This document shows positions 1 through 7,738 of a DNA stretch of 64,000 nucleotides, piece after piece. Source of the stretch: CAYXLI01 sp964464925 (GTDB lineage: Bacteria; Acidobacteriota; Terriglobia; Bryobacterales; Bryobacteraceae); assembly GCA_964464925.1 (NCBI GenBank), contig CAYXLI010000008.1, positions 124,001 through 188,000 of the forward strand. Reading direction: 5' to 3'. Within the stretch, counting starts at the first letter, position 1, and every line of letters starts with the position of its first letter. Under the pieces are notes generated by a model. It was not told the origin of the DNA. It saw only the letters and a program-made list of their open reading frames with translations, and searched no databases. The position numbers and the translations under genes were made by a program.

Positions 1-264
1 TACTTCGGGCGGACAGTGATCGTCAAAGAGAAGGACGCAGACGCGTACCGCCAACTCGTGGCCGATTTACGCTTCGATGCAGAGCGGGCCTGGATGGTAG
101 GCAACTCGCCGAAATCCGATATTAACCCCGCATTGGAAGCAGGGTTAAATGCTGCTTTCGTTCCGCATGAGCGTACCTGGCACTTGGAGCGCACCGAACT
201 TTCCAACGGCGGCGACAAACTGCTGATCCTTGAGAAATTTGAGGACCTCCGGAAACACTTCTAG
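1..264 (+). CDS. HAD-family hydrolase, C-terminal part (5' end outside window)
   Basis: The reading frame is open from the first base of the window, so the N-terminal part with the nucleophile aspartate is missing. About 87 residues remain. The segment MVGNSPKSDINPALEAG is the typical late HAD motif, in which the GNS..SDI acidic residues bind Mg2+, followed by a conserved Ala-Gly-rich turn. This supports a haloacid-dehalogenase-type phosphatase or hydrolase, probably cytosolic. The substrate cannot be told from this fragment. A GTG at 16 could be mistaken for a start, but the frame runs upstream of it. The next gene follows on the same strand after about 40 bases. Confidence 0.75.
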   Translation, partial: YFGRTVIVKEKDADAYRQLVADLRFDAERAWMVGNSPKSDINPALEAGLNAAFVPHERTWHLERTELSNGGDKLLILEKFEDLRKHF

Positions 265-305
265 ACCAAAAAGGAACTCTGCGTGCGTCTAGAAGGTGGG
301 AGTGA

Positions 306-725
306 GTGGCAGTGACGCTGATGCGTGACAAATTTCGACATTTTGCAATCTGGACAGCAGACAGAAGCGGTTCCGCCGGAACCTTCGTTCTTGCTGTTCT
401 CATCCTTCTGTTCTGGGCCGCTACGGGTCCGTATTATCACTACTCGGACACGTGGCAACTGGTTGTTAACACGGGAACCAACCTCGTGACGTTCCTGATG
501 GTATTCCTGATCCAGGCAACACAGAACCGCGACGCGAAGGCGATGCACCTGAAACTCGATGAATTGCTGCGCGCCGTCACCGAAGCGAGGACACAACTTG
601 TAGCGCTCGAAGACGCTCCCGACGAAGTGATCTCCAGTTTGAGGGAAGAATTTTCTCAGATCAAAGAACAGGCCGGCGAAGTAGAGCACAAACTCAACGA
701 GGTTCTGCCAAACAATTCCCACTAA
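306..725 (+). CDS. Low-affinity iron permease family small membrane protein
   Basis: A protein of 139 residues with two hydrophobic segments (about 26-42 and 50-70) around the conserved WAATGPYYHYSDTWQL block and the downstream FLIQ.TQNRDAKA.H.KLDEL block. Both blocks are hallmarks of the bacterial low-affinity iron permease family (PF04120). The C-terminal 60 residues look helical and coiled-coil-like. The family name comes from yeast Fet4, and iron transport by the short bacterial members is largely inferred from that homology. The start is GTG at 306, with a purine-rich AAGGTGGGAG just upstream; GTG 312 and ATG 321 are alternatives. Confidence 0.8.
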   Translation: MAVTLMRDKFRHFAIWTADRSGSAGTFVLAVLILLFWAATGPYYHYSDTWQLVVNTGTNLVTFLMVFLIQATQNRDAKAMHLKLDELLRAVTEARTQLVALEDAPDEVISSLREEFSQIKEQAGEVEHKLNEVLPNNSH

Positions 726-757
726 TTCAATGTCTTTGGCCGATAAGAAGAGCAAGT

Positions 758-988
758 ATGCAAATCGCGGCGCTAGGACTTGCCGGCATGCAACAGGCCG
801 AAACACGCGTGAACCGGATTTCCAGAGAACTCCCGAAAGCCGGAGATCTGAGTTCGAGTCCGGATCAGATGAACCTGAGTTCGGCTATGCTGAGTTTGCT
901 GGCGGCCCAGGGTTCCTTCACCACGAACGCGAAGCTAATTACGTCGGAAAATGAGATGTCTCAGACTGCGGTGAACTTACTAGGCTGA
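758..988 (+). CDS. Small protein resembling the C-terminal end of flagellar rod/hook proteins
   Basis: A protein of 76 residues. It starts MQIAALGLAGMQQAETRVNRIS and ends with a motif of the form DQMNLSSAM..LLAAQ.SF..NAKLI.. followed by EMSQTAVNLLG. This pattern (start of a helix, Asn-Leu-Ser, Ala-x-x-x-Phe-x-x-Asn-x-Lys, then Met-x-x-x-x-x-x-Leu) resembles the terminal helix of FlgB/FlgC/FlgG-type axial proteins. Short standalone versions occur in non-flagellar genomes and have no known function. A purine-rich AAGAAGAGC lies just upstream of the ATG. The 3' end overlaps the convergent TPR gene by 9 bases. A flagellar role is not claimed, since no other flagellar gene lies in the window. Confidence 0.5.
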   Translation: MQIAALGLAGMQQAETRVNRISRELPKAGDLSSSPDQMNLSSAMLSLLAAQGSFTTNAKLITSENEMSQTAVNLLG

Positions 989-2122
989 GGCTGCATCGGC
1001 CGAATTGCGGCGCGCCGCCTCGATTTCAGCCATCTGGTCCCGCAGTTTCTGCTGCTGCTGCGCGTTTACGGCAAGTTGCTCCGCATTGGAATCGCGTTCC
1101 ATCCAGAGGCGTTGGGCCTGTTCAAATTGAGAGAGTGCGTCGGAATAGCGACCGCTTCGTATGTAGAGCCGCCCCATCAATTCCAGCGCCTCTGCCAGTT
1201 GCTGTCCTTTCTCACTCTCCAGTAAGCCGATCGCCTGCTGAACTGCCTCCTGAGCCTTCGCGATCTGGTAAGAAGCCTCGTAGATGCGCGCAAGGTTCAA
1301 CACCACATGCGCCACGTCTGTCTGCTTCGTACCCACCTGCCGCTCCATCATCGATAAGGTGCGCTCGTATTCGGTGGTAGCCCTAGCCACATCGCCGGCA
1401 CCCATTGCTGCTTGGGCCAGAGACATAAGATCCCGAGTAACCGGCCGGGAATCGCCCTCGACCGTACGGTGCACCGCCATCGCGCCTTCAAAGCAGACCA
1501 TTGCGAGCTGATGTTTGCCCTCTTTCAAATAGATATCGCCGAGAATCCACTTTGCATCCGCGACCGCGGAATGCGAAACGCCGTAAAATTGTTCCAGGCG
1601 GTCGAGCGCGATGCGTTGCGTTTTCTCGGCGTCATCTAAGTCGCCGGATACTGACTGCGAGGTTGCCAATTCCTGCTGCAGCTTACCGAGTACCGCCAGG
1701 TCAGGTTTTGCCCTCGCTTCTTCCTGGTGGATCGCCTGTTTTAGTAGTTCCTGGGCGTTTGCATGCTTCGAGCGCAAGGTCGCAATACGCGCCTGCATCT
1801 CGAGACCAGGCGTAATCGCCCGGCCGAAGGCCGTAATGGTCTGCTGAACAAGGGACTCGGCTTCGTCTACTTTGTCCAGCTTCAGCAGAACGGCGGCGAG
1901 TTCCAGTTGAATGGAACCGACCTTCCAAGCGGGCTTCCGTCGGCTTTTCGCTTCCGCGAGAACTAAGCGGAGTGATTTCTCAGCTTCACCAAAATTACCC
2001 GCCTGCGTGTGCCTGTCGGCTTCACGCCGGTTCCGCTGGCGATTATGATTCCAAGCCTGGACGTGCGGATGTAACCACGCTGCCACACGCATCAAGCGAC
2101 GCAGAATTCCAATCAGGTTCAT
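980..2122 (-). CDS. Tetratricopeptide-repeat protein
   Basis: A protein of 380 residues made almost entirely of degenerate TPR helices of the kinesin-light-chain/TPR_12 style, for example ADAKWILGDIYLKEGKHQLA, DVARATTEYERTLSMM and SGRYSDALSQFEQAQRLW. Residues 1-20 contain a weakly hydrophobic stretch (LRRLMRVAAWLH) that could be an N-terminal membrane contact, but no clear signal peptide is seen. The repeats imply a protein-protein interaction scaffold. No catalytic domain is visible and no partner is suggested by the neighbours. It appears to be a single-gene transcription unit. Confidence 0.85.
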   Translation of the reverse strand: MNLIGILRRLMRVAAWLHPHVQAWNHNRQRNRREADRHTQAGNFGEAEKSLRLVLAEAKSRRKPAWKVGSIQLELAAVLLKLDKVDEAESLVQQTITAFGRAITPGLEMQARIATLRSKHANAQELLKQAIHQEEARAKPDLAVLGKLQQELATSQSVSGDLDDAEKTQRIALDRLEQFYGVSHSAVADAKWILGDIYLKEGKHQLAMVCFEGAMAVHRTVEGDSRPVTRDLMSLAQAAMGAGDVARATTEYERTLSMMERQVGTKQTDVAHVVLNLARIYEASYQIAKAQEAVQQAIGLLESEKGQQLAEALELMGRLYIRSGRYSDALSQFEQAQRLWMERDSNAEQLAVNAQQQQKLRDQMAEIEAARRNSADAASA

Positions 2123-2204
2123 GGTTGCCCCCGAACCGATGAGTGTAGCTTATTCTAGAGTGCGCGATTGTGAAGCTTGGCGGCTTAGCGCCGGCTAACG
2201 AATA

Positions 2205-2303
2205 TTAGAACTGGCCCCAGCGACGTCCACGACGGGAGTAGGTGGAAAAATGATATACAACCACGAAAAGAGGAAGAGCAAGCACAGCAACAATGTCCAG
2301 CAT
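2205..2303 (-). CDS. Possible 32-residue single-span membrane peptide
   Basis: Between the TPR gene and the GMC operon lies a short frame that reads as one hydrophobic helix (MLDIVAVLALPLFVVVYHF) followed by a strongly basic tail (RRGRRWGQF). The order, hydrophobic segment first and positive tail second, fits a small inner-membrane protein with the tail in the cytoplasm. There is only a weak GGAT in front of the ATG. It could be chance. The remaining intergenic sequence on either side (2123-2204 and 2304-2374) shows nothing else that I recognise. Confidence 0.3.
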   Translation of the reverse strand: MLDIVAVLALPLFVVVYHFSTYSRRGRRWGQF

Positions 2304-2374
2304 ATAGATCCGTCACCCCTATTATCGCGCGTGCCCAACGCTCCAATATGAACGTTCGGTTACAAAAACCGACT

Positions 2375-3943
2375 TCACAGTTCTTTGCGCTTCAGGTGGT
2401 CAGCTATGTACTCGGATGCGCGCATCGAAAGCGCCAGAATGGTCAAGGTGGGATTCTGACACCCGCCAGATACAAAAGAACTGCCGTCCACTACGAACAG
2501 GTTCTTCACATCATGCGCCTGATTATATTGATTCAGAACCGACTTCTTCGGGTCTGACCCCATGCGGCAGGTGCCTAACTCGTGAATGCTCTCACCTGGA
2601 GGCACCATGGTGGAGTGCTTGGCTATGACTTCGAACCCGGCGCCCCTGCAAAGCTCCTCCGCCACTTCCATCGAATCTTTCGCCATCGCATGTTCGTTGG
2701 AACCGTACTTCTGCGTGATGTGCAGGACCGGAATGCCCCATTCATCCTGCACGGCCGGATTTATGCGGACGAAATTCTCATATCTGGGCAGCACCTCGCC
2801 CATCGTAGTCATTGAAAAGCCGGCGCCCTGCAGGTTTTGCAGCTCCTTCAGGAGAGCCTCTCCGTAGAGCGGAAGATATCTCGGGTTCGGAGTTCCCCCA
2901 CCGCCAAAGTCGTAGGAATAACCGCGAAGGAAGTTCGCATGCTTCTCTTTCACATTGCGGAAGCGAACGATGTACCCTCCGCCACCTGTCAATCCGCGCT
3001 TTGGTCTGCCTCCCTTTGCCTCTGGAATGACTGCCTGTACAACATTCTTCACGTAGATTTGATCAAACAGGTAGCGCCCCAATGTCCCGCTCGAATTCGC
3101 CAGATTCGAGTTCAGCAGCAAGCGCGTGCTCTCCAGCGTGGATGCACCAACTATCAGCACGCGTGCAGGAACGAAGAACTCCTGCTTGGACGTCCGGTGC
3201 ACGAAGGACACGCCGTTCACGAGGCCCGTATTCTTGTCCTTTGTGATTTCGCGAACTACTGCGTTCGGCACAATCTGAAGATTGCCGGTAGCAACAGCAT
3301 CGGGCAGCAAAAGGTTAGCGGAGCTAGCGAATGCGCCAGTGGCAATGCGCGGCTTTGTCGTCGGGATTCCCATTTTCCCGGCAGACGCCAGGAAGCGCTT
3401 CACGCTCTCCGAGTCGGTCGAGTTGTCCTCCAGCAGTTTGCCGTCCGGCAGCTGCGGAAGGCCGGTATTTCTGCCGGACACCCGAAAAATCGGCTCCACG
3501 CGATCATAGTAAGGGGCCAGGTCCTTATAGGAAATGGGCCAGTTCTCGCCCTCTCCGTCATGGTCCTTGCACTTGAACTCGAAATCGCTGAGCCGCCACG
3601 ACGCCCGCCCCCATCGCAACGTCTTGCCACCGATCATCCGCATGCGCACCCAGTAATAGGGATCGCCCGGATCGTACGTATAAGGATTCTGCTTCTCGTC
3701 CGCCCAGAGATTCGCGTCGAACTCGGAAGCCTGTGTGACGTGCGGAAAACGACCGGGACGACCGAAGCCGCGATACGGAAGGTCAGAAACAGGCTTGAGG
3801 ACGCGATGGCGTTCCAGGTCCAGCAGAGGACCCGCATCCAGCATGAGGCACTTTACCCCCAGCTTGGTCAGCGTATAAGCCGCCATACCGCCGGCCGCAC
3901 CGGAGCCAATGATCACGACGTCGTAGTTAGTGCTGCTGGGCAT
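2375..3943 (-). CDS. GMC-family FAD-dependent oxidoreductase
   Basis: A protein of 522 residues. The FAD-binding GxGxxG is at residues 13-18 (YDVVIIGSGAAGG). The C-terminal GMC_oxred_C region has GTCRMG, then NLFVVDGSSFVSGGCQNPTLT, the usual site of the catalytic His/Asn pair. Such enzymes oxidise sugars or other alcohols and are often partnered by a gluconate-2-dehydrogenase subunit 3-like protein, which is exactly the gene just upstream. The longer frame reaching back to 4063 overlaps that gene, so the ATG at 3943, two bases past the upstream stop, is chosen. No Tat signal is present; export would rely on the partner subunit. The exact substrate is unknown. Confidence 0.9.
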   Translation of the reverse strand: MPSSTNYDVVIIGSGAAGGMAAYTLTKLGVKCLMLDAGPLLDLERHRVLKPVSDLPYRGFGRPGRFPHVTQASEFDANLWADEKQNPYTYDPGDPYYWVRMRMIGGKTLRWGRASWRLSDFEFKCKDHDGEGENWPISYKDLAPYYDRVEPIFRVSGRNTGLPQLPDGKLLEDNSTDSESVKRFLASAGKMGIPTTKPRIATGAFASSANLLLPDAVATGNLQIVPNAVVREITKDKNTGLVNGVSFVHRTSKQEFFVPARVLIVGASTLESTRLLLNSNLANSSGTLGRYLFDQIYVKNVVQAVIPEAKGGRPKRGLTGGGGYIVRFRNVKEKHANFLRGYSYDFGGGGTPNPRYLPLYGEALLKELQNLQGAGFSMTTMGEVLPRYENFVRINPAVQDEWGIPVLHITQKYGSNEHAMAKDSMEVAEELCRGAGFEVIAKHSTMVPPGESIHELGTCRMGSDPKKSVLNQYNQAHDVKNLFVVDGSSFVSGGCQNPTLTILALSMRASEYIADHLKRKEL

Positions 3944-3944
3944 G

Positions 3945-4529
3945 TTATTCGACAGGGAACCAATAGTAGCTTGTCCCGGCCGCTCCGCGCGAATTTGCGG
4001 CGAGCGCCTCGGCATACGCGCGGGAGTTGATGGTGGCGCGGAGGAAGTCGTCTTTTGCTGCAATCAGAAACTGAGCGAAAGGATCCTCCGGACCGGCATA
4101 GGTCCAAGCCCCGGCGAGCGGTTTCAGAATGGCGGCAGCCTGATCTTCGTTCACAGAGTGGAATCCGCTCGCGCCCGCCGTCTTCGCCTGTGCGTTGAGC
4201 CGGTCAAGACCTTCCCGATAGAGCGTCTGCCGGTCAGTGGGCGATTGAGAGATCAGGAACTCCAAAAAGCCGGCAGCTTGCGCTTCGATGGCGCCTGGAC
4301 GATCGCCAGCTTTTGGAACCAGCACTTCGCCGAGGCGCACTAGCGCGCTACGCTGTTCGGCTGTAAAGAACTGCTGATTAGGAAGTGCGAGGCCATCGGG
4401 CTGAGTGAGCGTAACGGCAAAGTTTGCCGCGGCTGAGGGACTGAGCGCAGACGCGTTTTGTGCGGGAAGCGGAATTGCTCCAACAGCGGGCAAGGCTGCC
4501 AGTGACTGCAGCAGTCTTCTGCGTTTCAT
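3945..4529 (-). CDS. Gluconate 2-dehydrogenase subunit 3-like protein
   Basis: A protein of 194 residues with an N-terminal MKRRRLLQSLAALPAVGAIPLPAQ, a Tat-like or Sec signal with an Arg cluster. The body holds FFTAEQRSALVRLGEVLVPKAG..PGAIEAQAAGFLEFLI, the conserved core of the gluconate_2-dh3 family. In characterised systems this subunit helps export and couple the flavoprotein dehydrogenase subunit to the electron-transport chain. Here it precedes the GMC oxidoreductase with one base between the genes and overlaps the upstream alpha/beta hydrolase stop by 4 bases (ATGA), so the three are one operon. The cytochrome c subunit of the classical three-part enzyme is not in the window. Confidence 0.85.
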   Translation of the reverse strand: MKRRRLLQSLAALPAVGAIPLPAQNASALSPSAAANFAVTLTQPDGLALPNQQFFTAEQRSALVRLGEVLVPKAGDRPGAIEAQAAGFLEFLISQSPTDRQTLYREGLDRLNAQAKTAGASGFHSVNEDQAAAILKPLAGAWTYAGPEDPFAQFLIAAKDDFLRATINSRAYAEALAANSRGAAGTSYYWFPVE

Positions 4530-5236
4530 CGCGATCTAAGTCTATCACCGCAGTCTTCCCCGTCTGGCAAATCGGACGATGTCACCTCCAAAAGCCACTC
4601 GTACAAGTCACGGTCCAGATCGTCCCTGCATGCGTCCAGGTCGTGCGCACACATCCGGTACTTCAGCAACTGTTTTGGTTCCTTTGCACGCTCGTACAGA
4701 GTATCTGAACACGAATGTGGATTGACCTCATCGAGTTCACCGTGGACGAGCAGCAGCCGTCTGGGGCAGAGTTCGTCCACAATATCGGCGCCGTACAACT
4801 GGCTGCTGAGCGCCGCCACGGCTATGACCGACTGGCTAAGGGCTCCAGTGTGGATAGCGACTGCTCCGCCGAACGAGTGCCCCACGAGTACGATGCGGTG
4901 AAAATCCAATCCTTCCAAATGCGCGATCCCCAGTAATACGTCGAGGACACAGGGAAGAAACTGGCCCGGTAGACGATAGTCGAGCCGCAGGCTTGCAACA
5001 TGTTCGGGGACCAATTGCCGTGCCAACCGTTCATATACTCCTCCTGCCGGACCGTCAAGACCTCCGCCAGCACCGCACACCCAAAGCACCGCAGAGTGTG
5101 CATTCTCCGCATCGTGACGAATAGCGTGAATCTCACCCTGCTCCGTCACCAGCGTTAAATAAGACGTAGCTGCGGCAGTTTTGGATTCGTAGACATCCAG
5201 TAACGAGAGAACTGCCGGATTGCGGCTCGGGTCCAT
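4526..5236 (-). CDS. Alpha/beta-hydrolase
   Basis: A protein of 236 residues with an alpha/beta-hydrolase fold. The nucleophile elbow is GHSFGG (about residue 120), the acid is probably the Asp in HGELDEV, and the base His in CAHDLDAC. There is no signal peptide. The substrate is unknown; the closest general class is small serine esterases or dienelactone-hydrolase-like enzymes. It is the first gene of the operon with the gluconate-dehydrogenase-like subunit and the GMC oxidoreductase, whose start overlaps its stop. The start ATG has no strong ribosome-binding site. Confidence 0.82.
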   Translation of the reverse strand: MDPSRNPAVLSLLDVYESKTAAATSYLTLVTEQGEIHAIRHDAENAHSAVLWVCGAGGGLDGPAGGVYERLARQLVPEHVASLRLDYRLPGQFLPCVLDVLLGIAHLEGLDFHRIVLVGHSFGGAVAIHTGALSQSVIAVAALSSQLYGADIVDELCPRRLLLVHGELDEVNPHSCSDTLYERAKEPKQLLKYRMCAHDLDACRDDLDRDLYEWLLEVTSSDLPDGEDCGDRLRSR

Positions 5237-5291
5237 AAAGCGCTGACCGTCTCGAATTGCGCTGTGACGCGCCCTTCATTAGAAGGGATGC

Positions 5292-5330
5292 GGCTCACGG
5301 CTGCGTTTCCCTCCTGAGTTACCGTGAGCC
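5292..5330. repeat. 9-bp perfect inverted repeat in a divergent intergenic region
   Basis: GGCTCACGG at 5292-5300 and CCGTGAGCC at 5322-5330 are exact inverted copies separated by 21 bases. They lie between the divergent alpha/beta hydrolase and DJ-1/PfpI genes. A dimeric-repressor operator or an RNA hairpin in the leader of the DJ-1 gene are both possible. The long spacer (about 30 bases centre to centre) would place the two arms on the same face of the helix. Confidence 0.45.
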
Positions 5331-5379
5331 CTCTCCTCGCGTCTACGAGTGGCATCTACCGAGTGGAGATCTAAAAAAC

Positions 5380-5949
5380 ATGGCTGGACAACTACAAGGC
5401 AAGAGAGTCGCCATTCTCGTAGATGAAGGCTTCGAGCAAGTGGAACTTACGGAGCCGAGGAAGGCGCTGAATGAGGCCGGGGCACAAACACAGATCGTGT
5501 CTCCTCAAAAGGGCAAGGTGAAGGGGTGGCAACACGACCACTGGGGAGATGAGTTTCCAGTAGACGTGCCGCTTTCCTCAGCGAAGCCACAGGATTTCGA
5601 CGCGCTCCTTCTACCTGGTGGCGTAATGAATCCCGATCATCTGCGGATGAACCCGCAGGCGGTGCAGTTTGCGAAAACCTTCTTCGATCAGCGAAAACCC
5701 GTGGCGGCTATCTGCCATGGTCCGTGGATGCTGGTGGAAACAGGAGCGGCTCGAGGACGGACAATCACGTCCTGGCCCTCTCTACAAACCGACATTCGAA
5801 ATGCCGGAGGAAACTGGGTGGACCAGGAAGTCGTCACTGACAACGGTTTGGTCACAAGCCGCAAGCCCGACGACATTCCGGCCTTCAACCGAAAGATGAT
5901 TGAGGAGTTTGCGGAAGGAAGCCATCCGCAGCAGAAGAAAGCCTCCTAG
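5380..5949 (+). CDS. DJ-1/PfpI superfamily protein
   Basis: A protein of 189 residues with a full DJ-1/PfpI domain. It begins KRVAILVDEGFEQVELTEPRKAL, where the Glu of DEGFEQVE is the conserved acid, and has AICHGPW with the nucleophile Cys followed by His. This matches the PfpI/YhbO group, annotated as intracellular cysteine protease, glyoxalase or protein deglycase, with a stress-protective role. The ATG at 5380 is chosen because GAGTGGAGAT precedes it and the family normally starts at this point; the longer frame from 5257 adds 41 residues with no similarity. Its last bases overlap the decayed convergent DUF169 gene. Confidence 0.9.
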   Translation: MAGQLQGKRVAILVDEGFEQVELTEPRKALNEAGAQTQIVSPQKGKVKGWQHDHWGDEFPVDVPLSSAKPQDFDALLLPGGVMNPDHLRMNPQAVQFAKTFFDQRKPVAAICHGPWMLVETGAARGRTITSWPSLQTDIRNAGGNWVDQEVVTDNGLVTSRKPDDIPAFNRKMIEEFAEGSHPQQKKAS

Positions 5950-6359
5950 TTCGGGACGGTCAGGAGCGATCGCCGGGCTATATGATACTCCTCCAGCTTG
6001 GCGTTCGCCTCCTGGATCGTGCCGAGCGCATCGGCGACTTTGCCGGTCTCAGAGCCAGGAACGACCGCGTACAATTCGTCTTCGCCCAAATCCGTATAGA
6101 TTCCGTTTCGGCAGGGATCGACATACAGGTGGACGCGCGAGCAGAGGCAAGCCGGTCGTCACTTGCGCCCGCATCTCAGCCTCGGCAAGCAGCATCAGTT
6201 TCCGGGAGGATCACGGCATCGGGCGGCAGCGGCGCCTCAGAAAAGGGGCGAGTAGACGATCTCCGCCGGAGGCGTTGACATCGTAGGAATCATCGGGACA
6301 GGCCGCCGCTGCAGGCCGAGGACTGCGATTAGCTGTTGCTCGATTTGCGCAGGTTCCAT
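5946..6359 (-). pseudogene. Decayed DUF169-family gene (deletion plus frameshifts)
   Basis: Reading the minus strand in pieces recovers parts of a DUF169 protein (family normally about 220-260 residues). The start reads MEPAQIEQQLIAVLGLQRRPV, then jumps directly to IPTM..PPAEIVYSPLF, so the middle with the conserved cysteines is gone. A TGA follows. In another frame come EAPLPPDAVIL and, in a further frame, MLLAEAEMRAQVTTGLPLL. The last piece, IYTDLGEDELYAVVPGSE and on to EEYHIARRSLLTVPN and a stop, is again in a different frame. At least one internal deletion and two or more frameshifts are needed. The start overlaps the stop of the upstream O-antigen ligase gene (TGATG), so it would still be transcribed and initiated. 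Confidence 0.65.
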
Positions 6360-7738
6360 CATCTGCTCCGATCATATACACTCGCCGGGATCGGCCCGGA
6401 TGCTCTGACGACGGCGAATACACGCTTACCCGCAGAGGGGATCGCAGACACGACCTGCGTGAAGAACCCAAGCGCGACGGCAAAGGCAATCCACTCGGAC
6501 CATTCCGTGCTCACCGGGTGAAAAAAACCGCTGAACACAAAGAACATGAGGACGAACACGGCGTTGTAATACAGCGCGCGGTCGCGAGCGGATCCGTACC
6601 TTCCGATTGCAACCAAAGCACGACGGAGCCGGGGAGTCCAACCGCAAATCACCCACAGATACGCGAGTAGGCCGAAGATTCCCAGATCCGCCCACAACTG
6701 CAGGTAGGTCATGTGGACCACCATAGGTCCCGCATCGGTGTTTACACGCGTCTGTCCGATGCCTCGGCCGAAGAATGGCTGCTCTTTGATTCGGTCCAAT
6801 GTACTCCGCACCATTTCATAGCGCACAGGGTCGGAATTGACCAGGCCGTCACTGGACAATTGATCGGAAAACTGCGTGAAGCGGGTCAACGCGTCGGCGT
6901 TATCAGAGTACGTACCGAACATTCGGCTGCGCGCGTCCAGGAAGAGTCCAGCTGCAAAGACACCAATGATGACCAGGCAAGCCAGCCGCAGTGTGTCTGC
7001 GTGGGTTTTCGTTTCTCGCAGTAGAACAAATCCAAGGTAAACGACGCTGAGCGGGATCAGAAACATGGCAGTACGGGAACCATCGGCGTAAATCAACGTG
7101 GCACTGCACGCGAACAGCACGAATCCGCGAATCGGAAACGGGCGTTCCACGCAAAGCAGATATGCACCATATACCAAGGTCACGATGCCGACTCGCCAGA
7201 GTGATCCCGGGGCGTTCATGACGGTACCCCAGCGTCCAGGGGCCATCTGTTCTGCCGCCAGCCCGGGAAAGAAAAAGATGGTTGCCAGACAGAGCGTATT
7301 CAGAATGACTGCATGCTGGAGCGCGGTGAAGGCGACACGCGTGAGCGCGGGGAATTGCTGAAACAGGATGACGCTTCCGAGGCAAATGGCTCCGAGTTTC
7401 CCCGCCTGCTCTGCCGCATATTTCGGATCTTCCCATCCGCTGATCAGCACTGCCGCTGTAAAGAAAACGCCCGCAAACAGTGCGGACAGATCCAGGCGCC
7501 AATGCGCCCGGACTAACGTAGGAAATAGAAGTGTACCCAGCGGCAACAACGTCCACCAGTGGATATAAGGAGTAGTGATCGACTTGATGTCGGCGGACGT
7601 CAGTAGGATCACCCATACGTAGACAGCAATCGAAGCGGTGAGGCTCGCTCGCGCGACCGGCGCACGCTGGCTCTGGAAAAAGGCGCGGAGCGAAGCCGCA
7701 TCAATAGCCAGCGTTTGCCGCTGCAAAGATTTGGTCAT
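6359..7738 (-). CDS. O-antigen ligase/polymerase-like membrane protein
   Basis: A polytopic membrane protein of 459 residues with about ten to twelve hydrophobic helices. The signature is a large periplasmic loop late in the protein: PFFGRGIGQTR, then VHMTYLQLWADLGIFGLLAYL, typical of the Wzy_C/O-antigen ligase domain. Such proteins join or polymerise lipid-linked sugar chains at the periplasmic face of the inner membrane. ATG 7738 has TGAGGA six bases upstream and is preferred over 7768. It overlaps the end of the FkbM gene by 38 bases. With the flippase and methyltransferase upstream it forms a surface polysaccharide operon. WaaL and Wzy cannot be told apart here. Confidence 0.8.
   Translation of the reverse strand: MTKSLQRQTLAIDAASLRAFFQSQRAPVARASLTASIAVYVWVILLTSADIKSITTPYIHWWTLLPLGTLLFPTLVRAHWRLDLSALFAGVFFTAAVLISGWEDPKYAAEQAGKLGAICLGSVILFQQFPALTRVAFTALQHAVILNTLCLATIFFFPGLAAEQMAPGRWGTVMNAPGSLWRVGIVTLVYGAYLLCVERPFPIRGFVLFACSATLIYADGSRTAMFLIPLSVVYLGFVLLRETKTHADTLRLACLVIIGVFAAGLFLDARSRMFGTYSDNADALTRFTQFSDQLSSDGLVNSDPVRYEMVRSTLDRIKEQPFFGRGIGQTRVNTDAGPMVVHMTYLQLWADLGIFGLLAYLWVICGWTPRLRRALVAIGRYGSARDRALYYNAVFVLMFFVFSGFFHPVSTEWSEWIAFAVALGFFTQVVSAIPSAGKRVFAVVRASGPIPASVYDRSR

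Noticed and set aside
2837..4030. Plus-strand open frame of 397 codons opposite the GMC oxidoreductase
   Set aside because: It mirrors the minus-strand coding frame, has no recognisable domain, and the GMC signatures on the other strand are unambiguous.
5946..6359. TGA in the DUF169 remnant as a selenocysteine codon, suggested by the tRNA-Sec gene
   Set aside because: The frame after the TGA does not continue the protein; a change of frame is needed, and a middle segment is missing too.
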